Shown in pieces: positions 35,103-46,295 of a stretch of 64,000 bases of DNA (its first letter is position 1; every line of letters begins with the position of its first letter). Made by a program: the position numbers and the translations under genes. A model generated the notes under the pieces. It had not been told where the DNA came from and searched no databases. It saw only the letters and a program-made list of their open reading frames with translations. Origin of the DNA: Symbiotaphrina buchneri (taxonomy: Eukaryota; Ascomycota; Symbiotaphrinales; Symbiotaphrinaceae); the NCBI GenBank assembly GCA_001599915.1, contig BCIG01000018.1, positions 372,001 to 436,000 of the forward strand, in the 5' to 3' direction.

Positions 35103-37393
35103 GATCTTGTACCGAACACACCGCGCCCTCTGATCTATCTGATCTGCAGCATCTTCGCGACCCTGTCCGGGCGCTTCCGAAACAACGGCGCTGTGTACTA
35201 AGGGAGCACGCAAAAGCGGCTATTTTTTGGTAGAAGGTGTAAGGTTAGAAGAACCTTAGCTTTATGGGGAAGATACATTTCACCTCTTTGAGGTATCTGG
35301 GCTCTCCGTAATACGTATACAGCCTCCACCTCCTGTGGTGCTCTGTAAGCTCTGCACCAGTTGAGACGGGGACACATTGCTGCTCCATCATCGCCGTCGA
35401 TATGCATTCTGTACCTCAAGGTATGCGATGGCTGCATCTGTTCGCCGGAAGAAGGGTCCGGACTGTTACTTCTTGTGTTTACCTGAGGTACCTTACCTTA
35501 TCTTATCCAACCATGTTACGCCTACCTTAAGGTACTGTAGACAGCTTCGAGCACCCCAAAATAATCTTACCGGTACCTTCTGATAGATTAGCACGGCCTC
35601 GGCTCGGACCCGAAAGCCAATAATGGTCAAGGCTGCCTGCCATGAGGAACACCTTGTCAGGTAAGGTACCTTCCAGGTTTCCTTAGGTTCATGGCGCGCG
35701 TGGCTGCTGCAGAACTTACCAGGCCACTGGAAGGCTCGCCAGGCACCAGCCAGGGCCAACTGAGACTGGTCACCATTATTAAATAACAAGGTAAAAGGAT
35801 GGACTCTCTATGGGTAATAATGATGGCGACTTGCAGTGAAAATGGCGTTGAGCGTACAATATTCAATCACACTCCATCCGAGCTGGCATACCGTGCACTT
35901 GTTTAGCCGTAATAATGTTAAAGGGGACCCCTGATTTCCCCTTTCTGCTAGGGATTAGGAGGAGCGGCATGAATCCGTCCATCCTACAGGTACGTGGAAG
36001 GTCCCTTCTTTCCAAGCTGGCCACACAACCATCTCGTGACTCGGAGCTTTGGACGAAGGTTGTCTCAACAAGATAAACAACACAAACAACAAGATTGATG
36101 ATAATAATGACAGTAGTACTCCTTACATACCTTAGTATCACTTTCGTGGTTACCGGAGTTCGTAGAGCTATCATCGGCCTACCTTCCTTCTCGGGACGTG
36201 GGCCGAACAAAGTTGGACTGGTGTCAAGTCTATGCACTCGGATTAGATATGGTTATCAGATCCCCTAAGCTTTCCACAAAATCCTATCTCTATCATCTTG
36301 AATATTTTTTGACTTTGACTGAAACGGACCTTCCTTGAAATCTCGGGCCGGTTGGGGCAAACTTTCTCGGGAACGGGGGCCACATGGCGGCTCACCCTGC
36401 TGCTACGGGTAGAACGTGTACCTTTAGGGGAGGTAAGGTCAGAGAGGTGTTGCAACTAATGATGAGCCGCCGAAGAGACGTTTGGTAAAATGATCTCTGG
36501 TCCGTTGGCAATCATTATTATTTACATCTCGGGCCAGTCCAATGGTGCTTATTCCTTTCAATATCATACAAGCTGTATACGCGTAAGATGGGCATTTACT
36601 TTCACTTGCCCTGCCACATCATTTGACTGTTCTGAAAAGTCCCTCGCTGCTTTCCTAGCCTAAGTGCCAAAGGCCGGCAAGCGTCCACGACCTTAGGACA
36701 GGCAAGCCCCTACCTTACCTCAGCCATCCTACCTTATCTTGCACTGCCCTTGCCAGGGTCATAGGTAAGGTAGAACTAGGTGCCCACTCAGTTTGGGAAC
36801 TATTCGTTGCCCAGACATCTCGAGACTCGTACGTCCATGGGCGTAGGGAGCTAGCTTCTGATTCATACCGTACCTAGTCAAAAGTCTGTCGTAGTACATC
36901 TTATACTCCTCTTAATACCCAGGTTGACAACGAGATGGGAAGTCGGAAGCACAAGCAAGAGCAAACTTCCATCGTATTATATTGTCAAGGACAGTATGTC
37001 TCTCCAGCCCAAGAATGTGTGGTTTGACGCGACTTCCTAGACTCGTCCGCAATTGTCCACTTGGTGGACGACCTCTTGATACGCTTATATATGCTTTCTT
37101 TGACCAATACTTTTGGCGGTAGGAGGCGGGACCTGGCGGGCTCGCTTTAGGTCATGTAAACTTTTGTGACGCGCTGTTGCTGGTCCACAGCAACCCTTGA
37201 TTTCTTTGGTAATGCCCTTGGCCTTAAGAAAGCATGTATATGCATAGGTCTTCGATTCGAAGTGAACATAGAGGCTTCCTCACTCAATTTCCAGACTAAT
37301 CGGATCGTTAGGCGCAGGCTGCTCCTGCTGGCATACAACGACGAGCTTGTACAGGAACGTAGCCTCGTCGCGATTCTCAAGGCAGCAATGTGC
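35103..37393. other. Distal RYP1 upstream region and TDP1 3' flank
   Basis: 2.3 kb without a recognisable gene. Palindromic GGTACC/CCTTA blocks occur near 35483-35545, 35655-35675 and 36711-36780. Confidence 0.55.
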
Positions 37394-39721
37394 TCATTGA
37401 AAATGCTCCGTATAGAACCACGGCAGTTTACCTTCGTAGTTCGGAGATGGGAAACGCATCGGCACTGGTACATGACCCTCGAAGAAGTCAAGCCCTTGCT
37501 TGTTCCCCACACCAGCCACAGGAATCAACACTCCGCATTCCCAGTTCCTACAGTTGAGCTTTGGTAGCTTCGTATACCTATCCTTGACAGAGCGACCCCT
37601 AGAACACATCAGAGACAAAGGGTATAGCCACAATATGGTGAACCTACCAGGCACTCTCTGACAAATTTGCACTTCCAACGTAGGCCCACCCACCGTATCT
37701 CTTACCCTGAGCACCAACAACTGCTCCCTCCAGTCGAGTGAATAGTAACTGATGATTATCAATAGGGGAAAGCGATAGGACGTCAGGGAAGCCTGGACCA
37801 GGCGGAAATCCTTACCTTACTGTGCATGAGCATCCCTTCGCGGACACTTATACAGTCCCTCATGAGGTCTTTCGGAAAGGCCGGAGAATCGTACCATTTG
37901 CGTTGAAAGCATATCGTACCAGCGGACTGCTATAGGTAAGACCGCATCGAACGCTTCGGATATATAGGGCCCTTACCTGAAGTCCTCCGCGACTCTTCTG
38001 CACGGTATCCCTTGATGGGAAGTATATGCGGAAGCGCTCAAGGATCGATCGATGGACCTCTTCTTTGTCACCTTGTGCTACAGGTTTTGCCCCTGCTTGC
38101 ATCTTTTCCACACCCTTCCTTCGCCCGTTGGACCTGCGTTCATACTGTACAATACCATCATCACCTCCATGCCCATCAGCTGGTGCGGGTAACACACGAT
38201 TAGGGGATAGACAAACCGTGGGCGGCACGGAAAATATTCTCCAGAAAGTCCATGTTGAGAGACCCTATCGATGATGCCTTGAACGGAGCCAGTTCAGGAT
38301 ATCGAAATTGAGATGCTTCTCAGGGGTGTTCCACTCACGACAAAATCCATGTACAGTGATCCTTCGGTATTGAGACCAAGTCCCCTGACTGCACGCCCAA
38401 GTCCACAGTACCCTGTCCGCCTCATGCTCTCGCCGGTATGCGCACCCCCACTGTTCGCTGGTCAGCCGGAGTTTTCCAGTGAGCCAGCAGTGCACTCTCA
38501 CATTGTATGAACAAAGGCGATGTCTTTGGTAGCAGAGAAGTCAAATTTGCAAACTCCCTGAATAACATCTTGATCCAACCCTTTTGCTTCGAGAAAATAC
38601 AGAAGCTCGTCACGAAAGGAGGTCGAGGATCCCTCAACCGTACTGTCCATTCTGGGCAGGTCAACAAGGAAGACTGTCTGCAACCGGCTGGTGAGCTTCT
38701 CTCATTCTGAATTGTCGCGGTAGTACACTGCTTACGTTCTCCATGACTCCACTCTCGCCCCAGTCATAGGACACCAGGTTGGCGCTAGGGACGACTACAC
38801 GAAGGTAGTCCATATAGAACAGGAGCTGCAACTTTGAATGCATGCAATTGATTTGTCCTTCCATGGATGGAAAGCATAGGCGTAGCTTGGACATTTGAGC
38901 AGTCTCAGCTCGATACAGGCGTTTCTGCAGCTGTTAGAGTATGCAAGGAACGACCAGTGCCTGAGATGTAATGTACACACAGTTTCTTCATCCTTGGCTT
39001 GCATGACCAGCACGAGTTTTGTGCGGTCAAGGTTAAGTTTTCCAAAGAGCCACTCCATATCCCATTGGAAAGAGCTAAGAACTGCAATATTCAGATGTTC
39101 TTTCTGGAAGACTTCCTCTATTTTGATGTCCGACCGTCTAGCCTGACCGAACGCCCATGTTTTCAGTACCACGCCGTTAGGGAAAGATAATGGATTATCT
39201 CTAACTGACGAGTCAGCACCAATACTATTCCCAACCTTTGCTCCCAGTGCTGTAGGAGGTCTCTCGGAGCCTACGCCGAGTAGACCTTTGCTGCTGAGCG
39301 ATCCTTCGGCGGGATGTCTCACAGGAGCCACTGCTCTCTGCCCTCGAGCTGGTCGCTGAAGGTCAGGTGGTGAGATTGATCTTTCCTTGCGTTTCTTTGC
39401 GAGTCTTGCCAGCCTTTCCTCTTCCTGTTTTCGCCGGTCAATACCCAACATGCCAGAAGTCAAGTCGGAAGATGCACGTTGGGCATGCAACGTTTTCGAT
39501 CCATGATGTTCCTGTACTGCAATTCTTTTTGTACCGGGTGTAGCTTGTGTGCCAGTCTTGTGTGAGGCGCAAGCTTGAATGGGCTCCGAGACCTTGTCAT
39601 TATCCTCCGCAGGACTGTCCGAGGTGAGGTCAATGATATCTGTCTCAGCCCCACCCGGAGCTTGTCCCAGAGAGAGGGCAATCGCTCTTTCCAGCTGACG
39701 ATCGTCCTCTGAGTCGGACAT
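37394..39721 (-). CDS. TDP1: Tyrosyl-DNA phosphodiesterase 1
   Basis: Nine exons: 39721-38981, 38930-38736, 38677-38502, 38450-38339, 38277-38217, 38179-37977, 37929-37816, 37748-37648, 37598-37394 (635 aa, sum divisible by three). Two HKD half-sites are present: NCMHSKLQLLFY with VVVPSANLVSYDWGE, and MLMHSK with YGGWAYVGSANLSESAWG. Between them lie FVHTIGGAHTGESMRRTGYC, SAGTICFQRKWYDSPAFPKD and NWECGVLIPV. The enzyme removes stalled topoisomerase I peptides from 3' DNA ends in the nucleus. The N-terminus is unusual: ERAIALSLGQ (about 11-20) fits a ubiquitin-interacting motif, and TDIIDLTSDS (27-36) a SUMO-interacting motif. Intron 5 (38180-38216) is only 37 nt. The other introns are 47-67 nt. 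Confidence 0.94.
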
Positions 39722-40465
39722 GACTAAGAAGAGAGAACAAGCAAGATGCTTGTGACCTCAATTCATGGAAGATGTAGAACATAAAGGTGAATGGCGGGCC
39801 TCATCGCCTGCAACCGACTGCTCAAATAGGTAGACGATCAACTAGAGCAAGAGGGATTGAACTGGACAATGCAGGCTGGCTCTGAGAAAAAGGACGCGAG
39901 GGACAACCGCAAGATTAGAGTGCTAAGAGAGTTGAGAGGCAAAATGCACCGTGGCCACGGCCACGCGATATCGTGTTGATTCAGCGGAGGTACATCTGCA
40001 AGGCTTCCAACACGCTACAACAGTGTCTCCTTCTCTGTTTCTTTTTGCCGACGTCAACCGACAGCAAAGATCGAGCGGTTGGATGGTGAGTTTGCGGTGT
40101 TAGTGCAGAGAACAGGGTTGTAGGACGTTGAGATGAGTGCCTTTCCACACTGCACCGATGCAAAGGTACGTTTGAGGAAGGCTGAGTTCGGCGCGTTTGC
40201 CAGGTAAAGGTACCTTGGATACCGTGGTTTATTATTTACTTCAGCTAAGGCACCTTAGGGAGTAGAGTAGCTTAGATAAGGTTCAGATCTATATATTGGT
40301 TGCATCCTTCAGCCACAACCGCACCTTGACTCTCGAAAAGCGCAATCATCCCTAAACTATGCCAAAATTTATTCCATCACCAGTCCCGCTGCGAAAGAGA
40401 TACAAGAAGCTCCAAGCTTTTAGCGCGTGCCCACCTTACCGGATCATGGCCTCACTCGTTCTGCG
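39722..40465. other. TDP1 promoter and MOD5 3' flank
   Basis: 744 bp, both neighbours on the minus strand. No gene. GGTACCTTGG and AAGGCACCTTAGG lie near 40209-40258. Confidence 0.55.
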
Positions 40466-42061
40466 CTACCCCTCCGGTGCGTCCTCTCCTGCGCTTCCTG
40501 CTCGAGCATGCCACTTGGCCTTCGCCAGCGCACGTCGGTGCCGCCTACTGTCGGTATGCTTCCTCCAATCTTCATCAGTGACTGCCGTCACGTCGCAGAG
40601 ATCGCATATACGGCGCACCCAGAGATCCCGTCGGTCACTTAAGTCGTAATTCCTTTGTGGGGTCAGCAACTCCTCCGCTGCCTGACAGAGGCTTCGGGGC
40701 AAGGGGAGAGCGTCCGAAGCGAGGAACGTCCGTACGAGATCCGCAGCTGGGCGCTCCACCATCTCTGTCCACCTGTCAGTATCCGACGCGTCGAGTAGGA
40801 ACAGTCGCTTCTCCATATCGCAAGCAGCCATAGCATTCATTAATTTGATCCGAATCCATCTAACCTGTCGTTTCGCGTACTGTTTTGTTGCAGTTTTCGT
40901 GCGCTCAACGGCGAGGTTCTTCAACAACTCCAGTTCCTGGGGGTTGCAAAGCTCTCCCTCGAGCGCTGCAATGTACTCTTTGAACTCCTTGTAGCCTATA
41001 GAGACCCAAATGCCTCGTGTCATGTCAGGGATTTCACCTTGCAATTCTTGGGCCCGCAGATACTGAGATAGTTCCTTGACTTCCTCCAGAAGGCCATTGC
41101 GCACCATGGTGTCAACCCGCTTGTCGAGACGAGCCTTGAGGGACTCTGCAGAAGCATGGACCCAGAGAACAAGAGGATCGAATCTCATGCGACTATTAGC
41201 TATCGTTGCAAGAGGCTTTGAGGCGGCTTGGCCTGCGTTGATGTCGAAAAGTGCCTCCCTACTGCCATTGCTCGCTGAGTCCATCTCTAGTCCGCCGTTC
41301 CGACGCTTCTTCTGCTCTTCGTATATTTCAGAAGCGCGTCTGCCTGTTGTAAGCCATATCTCTAAAGATCTCCGAATCTTCCTCCGGTCATTGGGATGCC
41401 ATCTATCCGCCATTGTAGGGTCTACGGCTCTTAGATGCCGGAGCATCTCCGCTGTCGGGCCTCCGAGGACCGGCCATTTTGTCCCCAAGGCGACGCTATC
41501 TGTGTTATCAACCCGCTCGTTGTCTTCCTCCTTGCTGGTCAACGCTTCCTCGAATAAGAGGGCTTGCGTGTAGTAATGTGTCCCTCCGACCACTATGGGT
41601 AACTTCCCTCGGGATCGGATGCCATTTATCTACTGACTGTTTAGTCCGACCATGACGAGGAGACCTTTGCCTTGCTCGAACGGGACGCACTAGTTCTATT
41701 GCCTTCGTCTTGAAAACGCCCACCCTCCAGGGCTCTTCGTCCAGGCTAATGCTGCCAAGCAAGTGGTGCGGGATGCCTTTCCTTTCTTCCGACGTGATTT
41801 TGTTTGTGATCACGGGTAGGCCAGCATACATCTGCATCGCATCTGCATTAATGATTTCGCCATTGTAGCGCAGGGCAAGCTCCACCGCCAGCTACAAGTC
41901 AATAACCAGGTTAGAAGAAAATCGCTGGAGTGGATCAGGCAGGATGAGCGCACCTGTGTTTTACCGGTTCCGGTAGCTCCTACAATGGTAATGAGCGGAT
42001 CGGGTCGAGACTTGGCAGTCATACTACGGCGAGAGTATGATCGAGCGAGGGCGGACAGCAT
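40466..42061 (-). CDS. MOD5: tRNA dimethylallyltransferase (i6A37), dual-start
   Basis: Exons 42061-41954, 41891-41691, 41629-40466 (490 aa), introns 62 and 61 nt. The P-loop ITIVGATGTGKTQ is followed by ELALRYNGEIINADAMQMYA, then ITSEERKGIPHHLLGSI and LPIVVGGTHYYTQALLF. Later come DRRKIRRSLEIWLTTGR, FDPLVLWVHASAESLKARLD and SIGYKEF. The C-terminus has a matrin-type zinc finger: CDLC, 12 residues, H, 5 residues, H. The enzyme transfers isopentenyl from DMAPP to A37 of tRNAs. Met1 (42061) heads an Arg/Ser-rich presequence, MLSALARSYSRRS. Met14 (42022) would give a cytosolic/nuclear form. This mirrors yeast MOD5, where alternative starts split the enzyme between compartments. Confidence 0.95.
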
Positions 42062-42426
42062 GCATTGCGGATTGCGGCATGCGTCCTGGAGATGACCAAA
42101 GGGCAGTGAGTTAGGGGATGTCAGACAGGCCAGCTGCAGTCCTGGAACGGTAGGATGATGACTTTTCGTTCGTAAAGAGTATCCGGACTTTAAGGTTAAG
42201 GTCTTGATAAATAAGGTTAAATATAGTGTGAGGTTAAGGTATTTTGGTACCCGAGGTATGAAGCATTAGGTTATTACCTAAGGTAGGTAAGGTAAGGTAC
42301 CTTACCTTAAGGTGACCTGCTCCACGGTCAAGTTGCCCAATCCCCTCGTACCCAACTGAAAGATCGGCCTGCCTTCCTTTGCCAGTTGCCCAGATCACGG
42401 CGCCCTGTCCCCCCTCGGCCCCAAAG
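42062..42426. promoter_or_regulatory. Bidirectional promoter MOD5 / CAF16
   Basis: 365 bp between divergent starts, carrying one of the longest perfect palindromes of the window (42288-42309) inside a larger GGTA/CCTTA block (42270-42313). Confidence 0.6.
42288..42309. repeat. Perfect 22-bp palindrome centred on GGTACC
   Basis: Eleven bases TAAGGTAAGGT followed by their reverse complement, in the MOD5/CAF16 divergent promoter. Confidence 0.92.
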
Positions 42427-43320
42427 ATGCCCGTCGAAGGCTCACGGGCACCGTCCATCGAGGTCCGCGGGCTAAACTACGCTTTTGCAGATGGCAGCCT
42501 CGGCCTGCAAGACGTTAGTCTCCATCTCCCTGAGCGGAGTCGTACGCTGCTGATCGGCGGCAAGTAATCACCACCGTACCCTTTGACGGCCACAGATACT
42601 GACAGTCCCTCAGCCAACGGCGCAGGGAAGACGACACTACTCCGCCTGCTCTCGGGCAAACGCCTCGCGCCCAGCGGGGCCATCTCCATAGCAGGGGTGG
42701 ATCCTTTCAAAGATGGTTTGGAAGGTGTCACTTACCTCGGCGTAGAATGGGTCCTTAACCCCATCGTACGTACCGACATAGATGTCCCATCACTTCTGAG
42801 TTCCATTGGTGGAGATTACTATACCGAACGCCGAGATGAGCTCGTCGACATTCTGGACATCGACCTGACTTGGCGCATGCATGCGGTCAGTGACGGCGAG
42901 CGGCGACGGGTGCAGCTTGCGATGGGTTTAATAAGGCCTTGGACCATCCTACTGCTGGATGAGATCACAGTCGACCTTGACCTACTCAGTCGGTCCAACT
43001 TCCTTCAGTTCCTCAAGCGCGAGACCGAGACAAGAGCATGCACCATTGTATACGCGACACATATTCTGGACAATCTGGCTGATTGGCCGTCTCATATCGT
43101 CCACATGAGTCTTGGTAGAGTCAAGGAACGGGGTCCTGTGGACAATTTCCCACTCGAAGAGGTCAGCGGTAGCGGCAATAGTCAACTGGGCACTCTTGTA
43201 CTCCAATGGCTAAAAGCCGACCTGGACGAAAGGGGTCCTAGGAATGGGCGCGCTGGACAAGGCAAGACCTACGAGTCACATGAGGGCAAAGGTGGTTATG
43301 GGCATGAAAAGAGCTCCTGA
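42427..43320 (+). CDS. CAF16: ABC-type ATPase Caf16 (CCR4-NOT associated)
   Basis: Exons 42427-42559 and 42614-43320 (279 aa). Start [20 protein letters not shown] is preferred over the ATG at 42379. The P-loop [20 protein letters not shown] is split by an intron that begins GCAAGT and ends CAG, a GC-AG intron. A GT donor four bases downstream would break the P-loop frame. The signature is [15 protein letters not shown], Walker [13 protein letters not shown], and the H-loop [11 protein letters not shown]. There are no membrane segments, so this is a soluble ABC protein. In yeast, Caf16 binds the CCR4-NOT complex and influences transcription. The C-terminus ends in a Gly/Lys-rich tail. It converges with ELP2, 98 bp apart. 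Confidence 0.94.
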
Positions 43321-43418
43321 AGGCAATCAATGAGGGCATTCCATCAACTGGATTAAAGCACAATCGGCACTCGGCCTGGGGATTTATGTTTCAGTGCTCT
43401 TCGTGTCAAGCTCACTAC

Positions 43419-45914
43419 TTAGTCTACTGGCCCATTCATGCCATGCGAAGACTTGGCCCAGTCTGGCATCCCGGTCAAGGCGAGCAGGCGCACTGATGTA
43501 TCTTCACTGGCAACTGCGAGCTCGTACTTGTCATCCTTTTCAGGACTCTGAGGACCAATCGTTGGGCGCCATGCAAGCCTACTGATGGCTGCGGAAGGAG
43601 TAATGCTGCGGTGTCACGTCAGTCGTAAGTCCCTCAATGGCGCCAGCTGTACTAACCGTGCGTTGAATTTATGCATCTTTACGGCAACATAAGCGTTTAG
43701 GCTCACAGTATGGAGCACTAGATCTCCTTGTTCCGTTCCAAATGCGAGCAACATGGAGTCATGGATCACCCGTGGAAGGATATCCACCGCAGTGACTGGA
43801 CCATCTGCAGAGATGGTGGCGCGATTCGTAAAGCTCTCTTCTTGTTTCACCCATATTTTGACAGTCTTGTCCCTGCCTGCTGTGGCAAAAGCGATGCCAG
43901 CATCACGCAAAGCCCACACGCCATCCAGGATCATTCTTGAGTGACCCTTAGGGTTCGCCACTAGCAGCTTGTAGGTCTGGCCTCGTGATTCTCGCCGCTC
44001 AAATACCGCCCACTGCCTATCTCGACCAACGCTCAGTAGATACTGGTCGTCGGTGGAGAAGGACAGACGTGTGACTGTTAGAGAGTGGGCAGTGAGTGGC
44101 GGAAGTATCTCATGCCAGTCGCTGGTGCTGTATAGGCGAATGACGGCGTGGTCGACAGAGCTAGCTCTACAGGCTGTAGCAACGAGGGTCCCGTCGTGGC
44201 TGGCCGCAACGGCGGAAATTTCGTATCCGTGTCCATATAACTTTTCCCTTTCTGGCCACAGGGTCTGCCTTGCCAGATGCTCCTCGAACGGGGGATGATC
44301 CACGGGCAATGCAAGCGAAAGCGGAGTTGGTGGTCCAGCTGATGGACTCTCTTCATCGCTCTTCATATCAACAGGCTCGACATTCTGAATAGCTTTATTG
44401 GACAGGCCGAGAACAGGGATGTTAGCAGCGTCAGGCATGTCCCCCGCTCCACCCTCGACTATGCCACACTGTTGTTCCAAGAGCTTCGCAACCGCCTTTG
44501 GTTCGTCGAAAACACGAAGTAACTTCTCGTCAGCGCCGCTTATAAATTGGGACGAGCTGATGGTATCTATACAATTGAGGTCATAACCATGTATTTGAGG
44601 CCTCGAATATTCATGCCAGAGAGAGGATTTCGCTTGAGCCCAGAGCCTCGTTGTTTGGTCCGAGCCGGTCGAGAGTAAATGTGACCCATTCTTTGCCCAA
44701 GCCACATCTTTCACCGCCCGGATATGGCCTCCGAAACCAACGTTTTGCAGCCACCTTTGATCTAATTGGTCAAGCTCCCATAGCCTCCAACTTCCTGTTC
44801 TCCCAAGGCTCATGACGCTGTGGCCGTCAGGGCCCCAAAGACCTATCCAGAAACCCCCTGTGCTCCCTGTAGCTGTTGTGGTCCCTTTCTGTGTCGTTAG
44901 CTCTCCTATACGTGCGACGCAGATCCAGACGCCGGATGATTCTTCTGGCTCCCAGATGGCGAGTGAGTTATCAGCGGAAGCCGAAAGGAGCTGCAACTTG
45001 TGGTTACTTCTATCCCATGTGGCTGTATAGATCCAATCCTCGTGCCCTACTAGTAAAGCTTCGAAGGTGATGGAGTAATCTACGCCATCGGCTTGCAAGC
45101 GATGTGCTTTACTTGTCAGAGTCTCTTCCAACGGCGCCGCCGCTGCGGCAATTGAATCGAGGCCGGTTGACGAGGGTATAGCTTTTGCTGAGCGCAGTCT
45201 CCACAGGCGAATATATTTGTCTTGACTGGCGGATGCAAGGAGTACATCGCCTTCCCCGTTTTTCTGATCATGGACAAAATCGAGAGCTCGAATCCAGTCC
45301 TCATGCCCCGTCAACGTAGCCTGATGCGACCATGATGTATGCGTAGCATCCCCGACATATACCTGAACGACATTTCTGGTCCCACCCACTGCAAGGACCA
45401 GTGTCTCTCTTTCCCGGTCAAGTCGGGTCAAGGCGACTGTCAGCGGGAAGAATTTGGGAGCCATGGTGATGGTCTGCAAAGCCTGAGCTTCAGGCTCCGC
45501 ATTCTCAGAATGAAGAAGCTTCCATACTCGGACGGTAGCGTCGGCCGAGCCGGACGCAAAAATGTTTGATGCGGGCAATCTGCTGATGGCATTAACTGGG
45601 GCCTTGTGATCTTCAAGAACGACAATGTTTGTATAACTACAGGTCGGTGACCCGTCACGCAGCCAAATCCGCAACGTGGAATCCGCGCCCCCTGACAAGA
45701 TGTAAGAGCGGATATCGCTGGGCAAGCGCAGGAACTTGACAGCAATGACCCTGTCGCTGTGGCCTTTGAGCAAGGTCTGGATCCCGCGACGATCTCCAAC
45801 CGCTACGTTGTTCTCCGCGCCATAAGCTACAAGGTCTTCCTCAGGGTCCCAATCGCCTGCATTGGGGTGCCGATTTCCCCCAGCCGCTAGGAACGACGTT
45901 TGCACGTTGATCAT
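43419..45914 (-). CDS. ELP2: Elongator complex subunit 2 (WD40)
   Basis: Exons 45914-43657 and 43605-43419 (814 aa). The 51 nt intron (43606-43656) lies near the end and hides the true C-terminus: ITPSAAISRLAWRPTIGPQS and YELAVASEDTSVRLLALTGM. Double seven-bladed propeller repeats run throughout, e.g. LLKGHSDRVIAVKFL, GHEDWIRALDFVHD, LLVGHEDWIYTATWD, FGGHIRAVKDVAWAKNGSHL, KLYGHGYEISAVAASHDGTL. WIGLWGPDGHSVMSLGRTGS is diagnostic for Elp2. Elp2 is a structural subunit of the Elp1-2-3 core that adds the carboxymethyl group to wobble uridine of cytosolic tRNAs. An ATG at 45914 (MINVQTSFLAAGGNRHPNA) is used. It is head to head with URM1. Confidence 0.96.
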
Positions 45915-46295
45915 GGCGACCAAAGGACCTCGACTTCAGGCGGGCGTGCAGCCTCGACATGGGACGTTCCAGGAATGTCGCAGTCAGTCGAGCATTTGCA
46001 CCTGCGGGGCATCTGAAGCAGGCAGTAGGGGTATGAACCCTTACCAAAGAGCCTCACCTTATTGAGAAAAAAGAAGCGCTGCCTCACACTCAACTCACAC
46101 CATCCGACATTCAGTCTAGCCTTGTGCCAAGCTCACCAGGACTGGATTAAGCTTATTTTCACGATCGAACGTCGATGCTTGCTTGATGCAGTAAGGCGCC
46201 TCAGGCACTACAATCTGAATTCAGTCTTTCTTGCCCATTATTATTATTGTCCGGCACAACATTCAAAAATCTCGATTGCTTCATCCTGCTGACCC
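45915..46295. promoter_or_regulatory. Bidirectional promoter ELP2 / URM1
   Basis: 381 bp between the start codons of two genes needed for the same tRNA wobble modification. No GGTACC palindrome; an ATT trinucleotide run is near 46239-46247. Confidence 0.6.

Noticed and set aside
37166-37567. 133-codon plus-strand frame
   Set aside because: Antisense to the last exon of TDP1, whose splice structure and motifs are well supported.
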